Of a DNA stretch of 64,000 nucleotides, positions 26,412 through 35,050 are shown one piece after another. The notes under the pieces were generated by a model, which had not been told where the DNA came from, made no database searches, and was given only the letters and a program-made list of their open reading frames with translations. The DNA is taken from NCBI RefSeq assembly GCF_014651515.1, contig NZ_BMXA01000001.1:1-64000 (forward strand). Reading direction: 5' to 3'. A program made the position numbers and the translations under genes. This DNA comes from Arenicella chitinivorans. GTDB taxonomy: Bacteria > Pseudomonadota > Gammaproteobacteria > Arenicellales > Arenicellaceae. Each line of letters opens with the position of its first letter. The stretch's first letter is position 1.

Positions 26412-27944
26412 TTAGGCCGTGCGTTGTTCTGCGACTTTGTAAAGCTGTTTGTAATCGAGTTTGCCATTGGCGTTGTAGGGCAACTCATCGAGTGCGACGA
26501 TGTCACTTGGAATCATATAGGTTGGCAAGTCTTGTTGGCACGCTGCTCGAATCGCCTGTGTATCTAACGCCTCACCTCGTACGAATGCGATTAAGCCCCG
26601 GGCTTCGCCAATATCGGAGACTGGGTACGCAATCACACCGAGCTCACCGCGATCGGTAAGGTTGCGCAACACGTGTTCGACTTCCTGCAGTTCGACACGA
26701 AACCCGCCAACCTGTACCTGCCGGTCGGCGCGGCCGTGGTAAACCAATACCGCATCATCGCGCAAGGACGCCACATCGCCGCTGCGATACCAAGGTGTTT
26801 GGTTGGCGCGCTGATGGAACGCTTTTTCGGTCAGGTCATCGCGCATCCAATAACCCGCAAACACTTGATCGCCACCCAGACAGAGCTCGGCTTGGGGCTG
26901 CGCGTTGCCAGCTGCGTCCAGCAAGCTAATCTGATTGGTACCGAAAGGTTTGCCGATTGGCACCACGCTGTAATCGGTATCCGCGTCGCTGTATTCGTGT
27001 GCCGTGAAGGCGATCGTCGCCTCGGTCGGGCCGTATAGGTTGATCAACGGTCCAGAGGCAATTTTTTGCCATTGCTGTGCCAGTGTCTGCGGTAGCGCCT
27101 CGCCGCAGAAAAGACTGCAACGCAGAGACGGCAGGACAAATTCGCTGAATTTATCGCCGAGCAAATCTTTGGCGGTTAGCGCCAGCGACGGGACTGAAAA
27201 CCACACGCTGAGTTGTGCTGATTTAGCAAAGTGAAGCGGCATCAACATCCCGGCTTTGGTGGGCGGACACAAACAGGCACCATTTTGCCAACACACCATT
27301 AGATCGTGCACCGACAGGTCAAAGGTAAAATCGAAGAACTGCGAAAAACGATCATCTTCTCTGAACTCAAATACCGTACAAATATTATCCAGATACGCCA
27401 GCAAGTTACCGTTCGAGACCGGCACACCCTTGGGTTCGCCTGTGCTGCCAGAGGTAAATAGCAGGTAGGCCAGGTCGTCGAATCTTGGGTCCATCGAGAC
27501 CCGCTGGTCACGCTCAGCAGGATGCAGAACGGAGGTCAGTGTGTGATGTTCGTCATGGTCGATGACCAGAATGTCTAATACGCCACCCAGTTGTGTATTC
27601 AAACGGGCTGCGACCGCTTCAAACGCGGCATCCACTACCAGCAAGCTGGTGCCGGAACGCTCGAGAATCGCGAGGTTTCGTGCATCTGGATACTTTACGT
27701 TTAACGGAATATAGGTCTGACCACTCAACAGAGCACCGGCGACCGCGCGGTACCCGTTGAGTGACTTATCGGCCAGCACGCCGAGCGAGCCGGTATGGCC
27801 ACACGCAGACAGCGCATCCGTGATGGTGTCCTCCAGATTGACCAGCAACTCAGCGTAGGAATAGGTCGAATTTCCCAGGCTGAGTGCAGCGTTCTGAGGG
27901 TAGTTCGCCAGTGCCTTGATTAGAACATCACGAGCGACCGACAT
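26412..27944 (-). CDS. Stand-alone amino-acid adenylation enzyme (DltA-like)
   Basis: This ANL-superfamily adenylate-forming enzyme has 510 residues from the ATG at 27944, preferred over 27959 for its GAGG-containing leader. Motifs: A3 FTSGSTGEPKG, A4 FDLSVHDLM with the Asp expected to bind the substrate amino group, LFCGEALP, A5 NLYGPTEATIAFT, A7 YRSGDVA, and A10 NANGKLDYKQL with the catalytic Lys. The LFCGE and FDLSV.D forms match DltA-type enzymes that load a free amino acid onto a separate carrier protein. The binding-pocket code, estimated only by hand alignment, resembles codes for small amino acids, but I do not assign a substrate. It overlaps the upstream reductase gene by 17 bases. 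Confidence 0.88.
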   Translation of the reverse strand: MSVARDVLIKALANYPQNAALSLGNSTYSYAELLVNLEDTITDALSACGHTGSLGVLADKSLNGYRAVAGALLSGQTYIPLNVKYPDARNLAILERSGTSLLVVDAAFEAVAARLNTQLGGVLDILVIDHDEHHTLTSVLHPAERDQRVSMDPRFDDLAYLLFTSGSTGEPKGVPVSNGNLLAYLDNICTVFEFREDDRFSQFFDFTFDLSVHDLMVCWQNGACLCPPTKAGMLMPLHFAKSAQLSVWFSVPSLALTAKDLLGDKFSEFVLPSLRCSLFCGEALPQTLAQQWQKIASGPLINLYGPTEATIAFTAHEYSDADTDYSVVPIGKPFGTNQISLLDAAGNAQPQAELCLGGDQVFAGYWMRDDLTEKAFHQRANQTPWYRSGDVASLRDDAVLVYHGRADRQVQVGGFRVELQEVEHVLRNLTDRGELGVIAYPVSDIGEARGLIAFVRGEALDTQAIRAACQQDLPTYMIPSDIVALDELPYNANGKLDYKQLYKVAEQRTA

Positions 27945-30015
27945 GAACCTTGTCCTCACTGGCCATCGATTGGATTGGCAGGTGTTTGCTCACAAACGCG
28001 ACCACCATATCGCCAACTTCCTGGTCTGTGTACTGCGCAAAATGGGTCGCATTCTTGGCTATCTGCAATTCTGCGTTCACTAGCCGTGCTGCCAGCCCGC
28101 GTGCGACATCGATATGCGTTACCTCGTCTTCTTCGCTACCGTATACGAGAACCTGGTGGTTGATGTCTGCGGTGTAGGCATCTTGTGGCTCCTCGAAGTT
28201 GCGGTACAGCATATTGGCATAGCGATACAGTGACTCCGGGTCTTTGAACGGTGCACTGGTCATGTTCATCAATTCGGGATCCAGGCTGTTCAACATGGTG
28301 CCAATACTGCCTTGGTCCTTGAGGCCAACCTTGGTGGTGTCACCATAGATTAAGTCGCAATAGAGTTTGGCGGCAGCGCGCGTTTTGGCCATTTTAGGGA
28401 ACAGCGAACGCAAGCTTTGCTGGTAATCGGTTTCCTGAATGTCGTCGCCTGTCAGCGACACGCCGCTGTTCAGCAACACACCGCATGAGAAACGCTCGGG
28501 ATATTCACGCAATGCCCGCAAGCACACTTGCGCGCCACTACTCCAGCCGACCAGCGCACATTGCTCGATACCAAATTGGTCCAGTATCGCCAGCATATCT
28601 TTAACATGCGTGAGTGAGTCGCACTTGTCTTCTTCAAACGCTTGTGTGGTATCCGGTACCCAACGTGAATCCCAGGTAAGAAAACGATATTGTTTGGAAA
28701 TGGTACGAGAGATGGGCACGGTAAACTGTAGCGGCATCCCATACGCGTTGATGAACATGACTGCGGGTAGGTCTTGATCTCCACGCGCATACGCGTTTAG
28801 GCGTTGGCCATCCCAGGAGGTAACTTCCTCGGTCTCGAATTCGAGTTGCTCTTTGAGTTTCTCCTCGATTGATAGCTCAACCCGGAAATTCGCCATGCAT
28901 TCGTCCAGCAGCGGAATATCAAATTCGGTCTCGTGTTTTGGCAGACTGCGTGAAAAAATCTTAGTGGAATAGTAGTAGCCTTTGTGAAATTCGGTGCCTT
29001 TGTCGAATACCAACTCCAACGAAGTTGGCGCGCTATCACGTTTATCTACTAGATCAAGGCTTTCAACACCGATCGCGCGTTCAAACGAACGCATGGTTTC
29101 GCGCGAGGTTAATGTCGACGCACTGGCAAGGTGGTAGACGTGCTGGTTGCCAAAGTTAATCGACTGCAAATACATCATATCCAGCACCACCTGATCGACT
29201 GCGATCAGATTGAATGTCGTGTGGGCAGGAATCTCAAGGCGAATTTTTTGGTTCAGCTTGGACAGAATTTCGCGGATATCAAAGAGACCTTCTACAAAAC
29301 TATAGGCTCCAAAACGTGTACCACCGCTTTTTCGACTCTCCAGCGGGCCCATGATGATCGACGGCCTCAATATGTTCCAGTCCAGTTGGTTTTGTTCACA
29401 GAAGCGTTCCACGGTTTTTTCGGTGAGGAACTTGCTCTCTTCATAACAGTTCGCGAAATTCTGGGTGCCATCATGCACCGCTTCGGCGACCTCATACTGC
29501 TTGTCGCCTGCGGTATAGGCCGTGGAGATGTAGACGAAACGTTGAACACCGACCAGTTTAGCGACACTCATTAACATCTCTGTGCCCTGCACATTGGTGC
29601 GTATCAAGCGGTCCCGATGTTTGGGTAAAAAGCCCATGTCTGCCGCGCAATGCCAAACATGATCGATTTCAGCGGTTTGCAGCGCCTGCATGTCGGCGGA
29701 CTCGATGCCACAGTTAGGCTCCAGCATGTCGCCCAGCACACACACGATGCGGTCACGGAGTTCGTCTTCGCTCGGCAACGGCATGGCATAGGATTCCGCG
29801 GCTAATGTGAGCGAGTCCAGAATACGTTGCCAGCCGGCGGCTTTATCTTCAGCGCGAACCAACAAAAATAATTTACCCGGTGTTTGTAATCTCCAAAATA
29901 CGAAATGGCCACCGAGAAATCCGGTAACGCCGGTAATCAATGCATTGGCAGGTTGGAAAGTTTGGTTTTCAACTAATTGGTAAAGGGTAGGGTATTGGTA
30001 GGTCATGGTATTCAT
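27928..30015 (-). CDS. Thioester reductase fused to alpha/beta hydrolase
   Basis: The protein has 695 residues. The N-terminal extended SDR of the NAD_binding_4 type (about 20-390) has NAD(P)-binding TGVTGFLG at 28-35 and the catalytic YEESK (Tyr191, Lys195), as in the reductase domains that release carrier-bound acyl groups as aldehydes or alcohols. The C-terminal alpha/beta hydrolase (about 400-680) has nucleophile Ser492 in GWSSG, a likely acid around 620-625 in YGSEEDEV, and His658 in NATHFAQY. The fusion joins a reductive and a hydrolytic release or processing activity. It lies between the carrier-protein and adenylation genes in the operon. Confidence 0.87.
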   Translation of the reverse strand: MNTMTYQYPTLYQLVENQTFQPANALITGVTGFLGGHFVFWRLQTPGKLFLLVRAEDKAAGWQRILDSLTLAAESYAMPLPSEDELRDRIVCVLGDMLEPNCGIESADMQALQTAEIDHVWHCAADMGFLPKHRDRLIRTNVQGTEMLMSVAKLVGVQRFVYISTAYTAGDKQYEVAEAVHDGTQNFANCYEESKFLTEKTVERFCEQNQLDWNILRPSIIMGPLESRKSGGTRFGAYSFVEGLFDIREILSKLNQKIRLEIPAHTTFNLIAVDQVVLDMMYLQSINFGNQHVYHLASASTLTSRETMRSFERAIGVESLDLVDKRDSAPTSLELVFDKGTEFHKGYYYSTKIFSRSLPKHETEFDIPLLDECMANFRVELSIEEKLKEQLEFETEEVTSWDGQRLNAYARGDQDLPAVMFINAYGMPLQFTVPISRTISKQYRFLTWDSRWVPDTTQAFEEDKCDSLTHVKDMLAILDQFGIEQCALVGWSSGAQVCLRALREYPERFSCGVLLNSGVSLTGDDIQETDYQQSLRSLFPKMAKTRAAAKLYCDLIYGDTTKVGLKDQGSIGTMLNSLDPELMNMTSAPFKDPESLYRYANMLYRNFEEPQDAYTADINHQVLVYGSEEDEVTHIDVARGLAARLVNAELQIAKNATHFAQYTDQEVGDMVVAFVSKHLPIQSMASEDKVHVGRS

Positions 30016-30103
30016 CCTGTAAGGTCAATCAGTGTGCTGAGTGGTCATGCTCGGTTGGAATCTGAGTGCCTGCTCCGTCACTGTGGGTCTGTGTTTGTGT
30101 GAT

Positions 30104-30334
30104 CTATTGAAAGAAGTTGGTTTTAACTTTGGTTAGTGAACGTGTGGACTCCAGCAATTCCTCACCGACCTCGATTTCTTTGCCGCTCAGCTCTTGAATC
30201 ATGAGCACGTATTCGACGAAAAATAGGGAGTCGAGGATTCCCGAATCGACCAGGTCCTGATCTAAACTAAAATCGACGGGAAGCTTTTTTTTGGTGATCA
30301 CCCAGTCAACAAGTTCTTGATATTGCTCAGTCAT
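30104..30334 (-). CDS. Acyl/peptidyl carrier protein
   Basis: This 76-residue acidic protein has the phosphopantetheine attachment motif DSGILDSL, with Ser36 as the modified residue, in the usual four-helix size. It would carry the activated amino acid between the adenylation enzyme, the diiron oxygenase and the reductase. Its ATG overlaps the end of the diiron oxygenase gene by 8 bases, so the two are translationally coupled. No phosphopantetheinyl transferase is in the window. Confidence 0.9.
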   Translation of the reverse strand: MTEQYQELVDWVITKKKLPVDFSLDQDLVDSGILDSLFFVEYVLMIQELSGKEIEVGEELLESTRSLTKVKTNFFQ

Positions 30335-31202
30335 TTTCGTCTCCCGGAAAATTTAGGGTAATGCCGATTTTGACGAAGGCCGCGTTGGCGCTCTTGAGAA
30401 TGACGTTTTTGTACAAGCTTTGTCGTGCTGGATGGTCAATCAAGTAACTGCGAATCTTCATTGGGCTCTCAAGTCCGGCGTCGCGATACATTGATGGGTT
30501 GTACAGTGCGTTGTAGTTCACGAGTAAGGTTTTTGACAACTCGTGTGTCGCGATTGCCACGTCCTCATCGTTGGTCAATGCATCCGCAGCGAGTTCACGT
30601 AGTACGCGTCGGCCAAATGTGATGTGGCGTGCCTCGTCGTTGTAATGCGCTTCGTTGATGCTGCGCACGAATGGGTGGACGCGTTCGTCCTTATGGTTCT
30701 GGATATTGAAATAGTGACCGATCTCTTCAAATAACACGATGCGAGCAAACACCAGAAAATGATGCAGTGGTTTACTTAAGGTTTTCTCCTCCACCGGAAT
30801 CGCAATTGATGGGTAGATCTTTCCAGCGTACGCGCGACAGAACTTTTGGAAATACCACATGTGCTGGTTTTCTTCGTTAATAAAATGGTAGAGGTACTCC
30901 TGCGCATCGCCTAACTTGAGCTGCTCCATCACATTGGTCATGTTCTCAATCAGCTCTCGTTCTCCAAGCGTATTGAGGCTGAACGAGTTGACACACTCCC
31001 ATTTAGCAAGTCGGATCAGCTCGGCTTCGGTTAATTCGTCGCGCTTATCGGTGTGCGCGACGGACAGTGCATCGGGCGAAAACCAGTACTGGTCCTCCTC
31101 CAATGTTTGGGGCCAATCAAAATATGCAAACGCATTGATACCTTGACTGACAGAATTGGCGATCAGCTTGCTGGTGACCGCCTGAAATGCTTGACTACTC
31201 AT
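30327..31202 (-). CDS. AurF-like diiron N-oxygenase
   Basis: This 291-residue all-helical protein has the ligand pattern of the AurF family (p-aminobenzoate N-oxygenase, CmlI): a Glu in the GERELIEN helix, E111-x2-H114 (ENQH), the FEEIGH segment (E159/E160, H163), then H186-x3-E190-x2-H193 (HYNDEARH). The last motif, with its extra histidine, is diagnostic. AurF-type enzymes oxidise amines to hydroxylamino or nitro groups; in pvf/mgo/ham systems a homologue N-oxidises a carrier-bound amino acid. First gene of the operon. It reads from a long upstream non-coding region. Confidence 0.87.
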   Translation of the reverse strand: MSSQAFQAVTSKLIANSVSQGINAFAYFDWPQTLEEDQYWFSPDALSVAHTDKRDELTEAELIRLAKWECVNSFSLNTLGERELIENMTNVMEQLKLGDAQEYLYHFINEENQHMWYFQKFCRAYAGKIYPSIAIPVEEKTLSKPLHHFLVFARIVLFEEIGHYFNIQNHKDERVHPFVRSINEAHYNDEARHITFGRRVLRELAADALTNDEDVAIATHELSKTLLVNYNALYNPSMYRDAGLESPMKIRSYLIDHPARQSLYKNVILKSANAAFVKIGITLNFPGDEND

Positions 31203-31804
31203 AAGATTCCTTAACTACTGAGTTTGTGTTGGACGCAGCAGGTGATTGCGCGCGTCAAAAGCGTCTGTCCTGGATTCAGTCTGAATCGACAGCCAATTGA
31301 TGTGATTAGGTTTTGATCATCGTATTTTCCCCCTGTGGTACGTTTGATGCCCTCTCATTGCATCGTGGGTATGTGTTTGCTACACCTAAGTTAGTTCAAT
31401 GAATGACGAGACACGCTTGCACGGACTTGATGGGCCAGCTGAACAGCCGGGTCAAATGGTTGGTGGTGTGCGTGATCTGACGGATGACTAAATCCGCACG
31501 CACATCCGGTGCGAGGTTTGCTGTTTTGTGCGCAGCGTGTGGGCGTGCATTGTGCACCGCTGGTCTCGCACAGGGTCTCGTGACGATACCCATAATCGAG
31601 TGTGATCGAATCATTGCCTTGGTGGTGGTTAGGTTTTGACGCGAGGTCAATGAGCCGTATAAATAGGGTTGCTCAGCGCCTCGGGATAATTATTATTATT
31701 TTGAAGCAGGGATGAAACTTGCAGCCATCCCTAGTTCGTTATTCATAATAGGACGAAGTTACTGGACAAATCAAACAATAAAAGGCGATTTGTTGGACAC
31801 TGTG

Positions 31805-31820
31805 CGTGATAAATGTCACG
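31805..31820. promoter_or_regulatory. Candidate CRP/FNR-family binding site
   Basis: CGTGA (31805-31809), six bases, then TCACG (31816-31820) form a perfect dyad containing the GTGA-N6-TCAC core of CRP-family sites. It lies about 600 bases upstream of the diiron oxygenase start and 150 bases from the end of the amidohydrolase gene. Distance makes a direct promoter role uncertain. Confidence 0.35.
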
Positions 31821-31847
31821 TAACTCTGAGCTTTGAAATCCGCCAGA

Positions 31848-31887
31848 CCCCTGATGTCGATTGGTGTTGCGGGTCGACAATCAGGGG
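31848..31887. terminator. Stem-loop downstream of the amidohydrolase-operon junction
   Basis: CCCCTGAT (31848-31855) pairs with ATCAGGGG (31880-31887), extended by TCGA/TCGA pairing inside with a small bulge. It sits about 80 bases after the amidohydrolase stop codon in the direction of its transcription. No T-run follows, so a Rho-independent terminator is only one possibility; a regulatory hairpin is another. Confidence 0.35.
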
Positions 31888-31969
31888 CTAGCAGGGGGAC
31901 GGTATAAGCTCACGAAATGTTCGAGATTTGATGGGGTTTTGTTATTCCAGTAATTGGCCGGGTGGGGGC

Positions 31970-33247
31970 TTAGCGCTGAGCGCGCTCGCTGAGTAGCGCA
32001 GCGAAAGTGCGCACGCCAATTTCGATAGCGGACTCGTCAACTTGAAAATTAGGTGTATGTGGTGCGGCAATGACGCCTTGTTGGAAGTTTGATCCACCCA
32101 AGAAGAAGTATACGCCGGGAATCTTCTGCTGGAAGTACGCAAAGTCATCGGTCATGAAAGGCAGCACGCCGTAGTGAGTACCAATTTCGGTGTTGTCACC
32201 CAGATTCAGTAAGTAAGCACGTGATGCCCGGGTGAGCTCTTCGTTGTTGGTGACCGCAGGTACACGTTGACTAGCGTTGATATTTATTAAGCGGTCAGCG
32301 TAAGGAGACTTGGCCAATTTCGCCTTGAGGTCTATGATCACGGTTTCCAAGTCATCGGTGTTGGTAGTGAGGAAAGCAGTTCGAATCGAGAGTTGCTGGT
32401 TGGTATCTCGGGTTTTGGCCGATTGTGACAACAATAAGTAGTCTTTGTACACGGTATTCGGATTGGCAACACCGTATTCTGGGTGTAGGTAGTTCTCAGG
32501 TTTCCACAGTTGAATATCGGTGTTTGTTCGCAGTTGTCCAGCGATGATTTGGTCAATTAATGCCGTAATCTCCGCTGTATTTTCATTGCCGTTAAAGCGG
32601 ATTTCTAGGTGATGCCAGTCAGCAAAAACCATGTTCGGTTTGGCGGAAATAACCCCAACTTGCAATGGCGACACGTGTGCACCATAGATTTCATCTGCGT
32701 GCATGAGATCCAATGCGCCGTCATTGATCATAGCTTGGGCTCCGTGCAATGTTTCCTCAGCAGGTTGAAACAAAAAATAGATATTACCGGCGAGTTCTGC
32801 TTTGCGTTCGGACAATACTTTGGCGATTCCAAGCCCAATCGTGGTGTGAACATCGTGCCCGCAGATGTGTCTTTTGCCTTCTATACCGGACTTAAAGCTG
32901 ACTGGATCTGGTTCGTCTGAATGCATGGCGTCCATATCAGCTCGCCAGACCACGGTCTTGCCAGGTTTGCTCCCTTTTAGTAATCCAATAACACCATGGC
33001 CACCAATGTCTGTGGTGACCTCCAGGCCGAGGCCGTCTAAATAGTCGGCTACTTTCTGCGCGGTACGAACTTCCTCACCAGCGACTTCGGGATGGCGATG
33101 GAAATCGCGTCGCAACTCGATAAGTTCTGATTGTATGTCGGCCGCTCGCTGAGCGAATGGGTTTGACTTGGCGTCGTCCTTAGCCTGACTCAGAGCGGGC
33201 GTGACTGACATGGTTAAGGCGAGAGAGAGTGTTTTTAGTAATTTCAT
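31970..33247 (-). CDS. Secreted M20-family amidohydrolase
   Basis: The protein has 425 residues with a signal peptide (cleavage near ALSQA, about residue 22). It is an M20D-type metallohydrolase (hippurate/N-acyl-amino-acid hydrolase group): RRDFHRHPE, metal-binding CGHDVHTTIG, Glu pair in QPAEETLHGA, and the dimerisation lid in the middle. A late H (VIAAPHTPNF) completes the site. Such enzymes remove acyl groups from amino acids or peptides. The periplasmic location is unusual compared with the cytosolic versions but is known in marine bacteria. It stands alone on its strand. Confidence 0.9.
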   Translation of the reverse strand: MKLLKTLSLALTMSVTPALSQAKDDAKSNPFAQRAADIQSELIELRRDFHRHPEVAGEEVRTAQKVADYLDGLGLEVTTDIGGHGVIGLLKGSKPGKTVVWRADMDAMHSDEPDPVSFKSGIEGKRHICGHDVHTTIGLGIAKVLSERKAELAGNIYFLFQPAEETLHGAQAMINDGALDLMHADEIYGAHVSPLQVGVISAKPNMVFADWHHLEIRFNGNENTAEITALIDQIIAGQLRTNTDIQLWKPENYLHPEYGVANPNTVYKDYLLLSQSAKTRDTNQQLSIRTAFLTTNTDDLETVIIDLKAKLAKSPYADRLININASQRVPAVTNNEELTRASRAYLLNLGDNTEIGTHYGVLPFMTDDFAYFQQKIPGVYFFLGGSNFQQGVIAAPHTPNFQVDESAIEIGVRTFAALLSERAQR

Positions 33248-33704
33248 GTTGAGCCTGTTCGGTTCTGTGTTTTCGATGAGCCAAGTTCAACAGGATTGGG
33301 CGTGCAAAGCGTTCAAACTTATAAGATTGAACCTTTTAACGCTGTAAATAGGCACTTTCTAGTCGCTCCGTGGGGCTCTCCAACCGCCAATAAATGCAAA
33401 GCCCAATCATAAAATCATGAGCGCTCTTCAATCTCACCATCGCCATCGAGACTTTCCCGCATCGCTTGAAGTGCGATGGGCGCGTTTCGATTAGGCGGGC
33501 TTAAAAAATTCCCTAGCAAGAGCGTATGTTTCTTGCAGTAAAGCAGAACTATGAAGTGGCAAATAGTTAGGTATGGCTAGAATGCCTGGTCGTGATCGCC
33601 CTGGTTCATAGTTGACATCACTCAAAAGATCGACGGCGAGGTACATTTTCGAGGACAATGTGCGGCTTGCAATTTGTTCCGAACATCATTCCGGTTTTAA
33701 GTGT
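33248..33704. other. Divergent intergenic region
   Basis: The 457 bases between the amidohydrolase and the MFS exporter hold no gene. A short hairpin (GCATCGC..GCGATG near 33459-33476) is the only local structure noticed. Promoters for both flanking genes are expected here. Confidence 0.45.
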
Positions 33705-34901
33705 ATGTCGATACGAGAATTTACGGCCTTTGTTGCCATACTGATGTCCCTAGTGGCGATATCCATTGATGCCTTGCTGCCCGCCTTTGGGGTGATGGCT
33801 TCTGCGCTCGATGTGTCGGACCCAAATCGAGTGCAACTCGTTATCAGTGCACTTTTCTTGGGACTGGCGATGGGGCAGCTCGTGTGTGGCCCATTGTCCG
33901 ACGCTTTCGGCCGCAAGCCTGTTCTTTTTGTAGCATTGAGTGTGTACTTCGTTGGCACGGTGGTGTGCTATCTCGCCTCGAGTCTTGAAATGCTGTTGCT
34001 CGGACGCTGGATTCAGGGTTTGGGCGTAGCAGGTCCGAACATTGCCGCCGTTTCGTTGGTGCGTGATCGGTACAAAGGCCGCGAGATGGCGAGGATTATG
34101 TCGTTGGTAATGATGATTTTTATCATGGTGCCAACGCTGGCGCCAGCACTGGGCCAGGCGATACTCCTGATTGCAGACTGGCGGGCCATTTTTGTGTTGT
34201 ATTTCATTTATGCCATGCTGATTCTCGGCTGGATTTATTGTCGCCTCTCTGAGTCTTTGCCGGCCGATAAGCGTATTCCATTCCGAGCAGCGAGGCTGGC
34301 AGCAGGCTTTAGGGAAGTGTTATCAAACCGAAGTACCACCAGCTTAATGGTGTGCATGGGTATGGTGTTCGGCTGTTTGATTGGCTACATCAATTCGTGT
34401 CAGCAGATCATTCAAGTGCAGTTTGGGGCGGGTAAGATGTTCAGCGTGTACTTCGGTATGCTCGCTTTGTTACTGGGTGTGTCGTCGATGTGCAATTCAC
34501 GACTGGTTGAGAGACTGGGTATGCATTTCATTGCGTCACGTGCGTTCAGCATGATTGTTGTTTCGTCTTTCACTTTCTTGGTGCTGCAACAATTTATAGA
34601 TATTACCTTGTGGATGTTCTTGCTCTACGCCGCGACGCTGTTTGGAAGTTTCGGTTTTATCTTCGGCAATTTGAATGCCATGGCGATGGAACCGATGGGG
34701 CATCTGGCGGGGATTGCTTCGGCCGTTATCGGGTCGACATCGTCCTTAATGTCAATCTCACTTGGCACACTGATCGGTCAGCTGTATGACGGCAGCGTGA
34801 TGCCAATTACGACGGGTGCCTTGATTCTCGGTTCGCTGGCCTGGTTGTTGTTGCAGTATGCGAATGGCCACAAACAGCTATCCGAATCAGTGCCGTCCTA
34901 G
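33705..34901 (+). CDS. MFS multidrug exporter, Bcr/CflA type
   Basis: This 398-residue protein has 12 transmembrane helices. Typical Bcr/CflA features are present: ISIDALLPAFGVMASAL at TM1, a QLVISALFLGLAMGQLVCGPLSDAFGRKPVLF motif A region, RWIQGLGVAGPN and motif C-like LVMMIFIMVPTLAPALGQ. I use the ATG at 33705 because an upstream extension to 33612 adds about 31 hydrophilic residues unlike the family. It probably exports drugs or small metabolites by proton antiport. It is monocistronic. Confidence 0.88.
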   Translation: MSIREFTAFVAILMSLVAISIDALLPAFGVMASALDVSDPNRVQLVISALFLGLAMGQLVCGPLSDAFGRKPVLFVALSVYFVGTVVCYLASSLEMLLLGRWIQGLGVAGPNIAAVSLVRDRYKGREMARIMSLVMMIFIMVPTLAPALGQAILLIADWRAIFVLYFIYAMLILGWIYCRLSESLPADKRIPFRAARLAAGFREVLSNRSTTSLMVCMGMVFGCLIGYINSCQQIIQVQFGAGKMFSVYFGMLALLLGVSSMCNSRLVERLGMHFIASRAFSMIVVSSFTFLVLQQFIDITLWMFLLYAATLFGSFGFIFGNLNAMAMEPMGHLAGIASAVIGSTSSLMSISLGTLIGQLYDGSVMPITTGALILGSLAWLLLQYANGHKQLSESVPS

Positions 34902-35009
34902 CAGGTTAGTGTCCATACCAGTCTTTTAGCCTTACCGAGGCTGGAACCGGGTGTGCAGAGCGCCTAAAATGCAAGCTCGTTGCAGAACAATCAACCACAG
35001 AGGAAAGGT

Positions 35010-35039
35010 ATGGACGTTCGTTGCATGGGGGGTTGGTGA
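35010..35039 (+). other. Short upstream open reading frame (9 codons)
   Basis: AGAGGAAAGG, a strong ribosome-binding sequence, is followed by ATG at 35010 and a 9-codon frame MDVRCMGGW ending at TGA (35037-35039). It is out of frame with the TonB-like gene that starts at 35036 or 35051, so ribosomes could terminate and reinitiate. This could be a leader peptide or a misplaced Shine-Dalgarno. Confidence 0.3.
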
Positions 35040-35050
35040 AGACACAAGTA

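Larger units (their letters stand above)
31203..31969. other. Long intergenic region upstream of the biosynthetic operon
   Basis: These 767 bases contain no gene I can support; an open frame at 31396-31650 (minus) has unconvincing, His/Arg-rich composition. The region must carry the promoter of the operon that starts at 31202 and holds the two dyads listed separately (31805-31820 and 31848-31887). Two AT-rich stretches, around 31686-31704 and 31774-31790, could be promoter DNA. Confidence 0.55.

Noticed and set aside
30104-31202. Reading the diiron protein as a ribonucleotide reductase small subunit or fatty-acid desaturase
   Set aside because: The H-x3-E-x2-H end motif and the gene context with a carrier protein fit the AurF family better.
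31396-31650. 84-residue minus-strand frame upstream of the diiron oxygenase
   Set aside because: His/Arg-biased composition, no clear ribosome binding site and no domain; the region looks like regulatory DNA.
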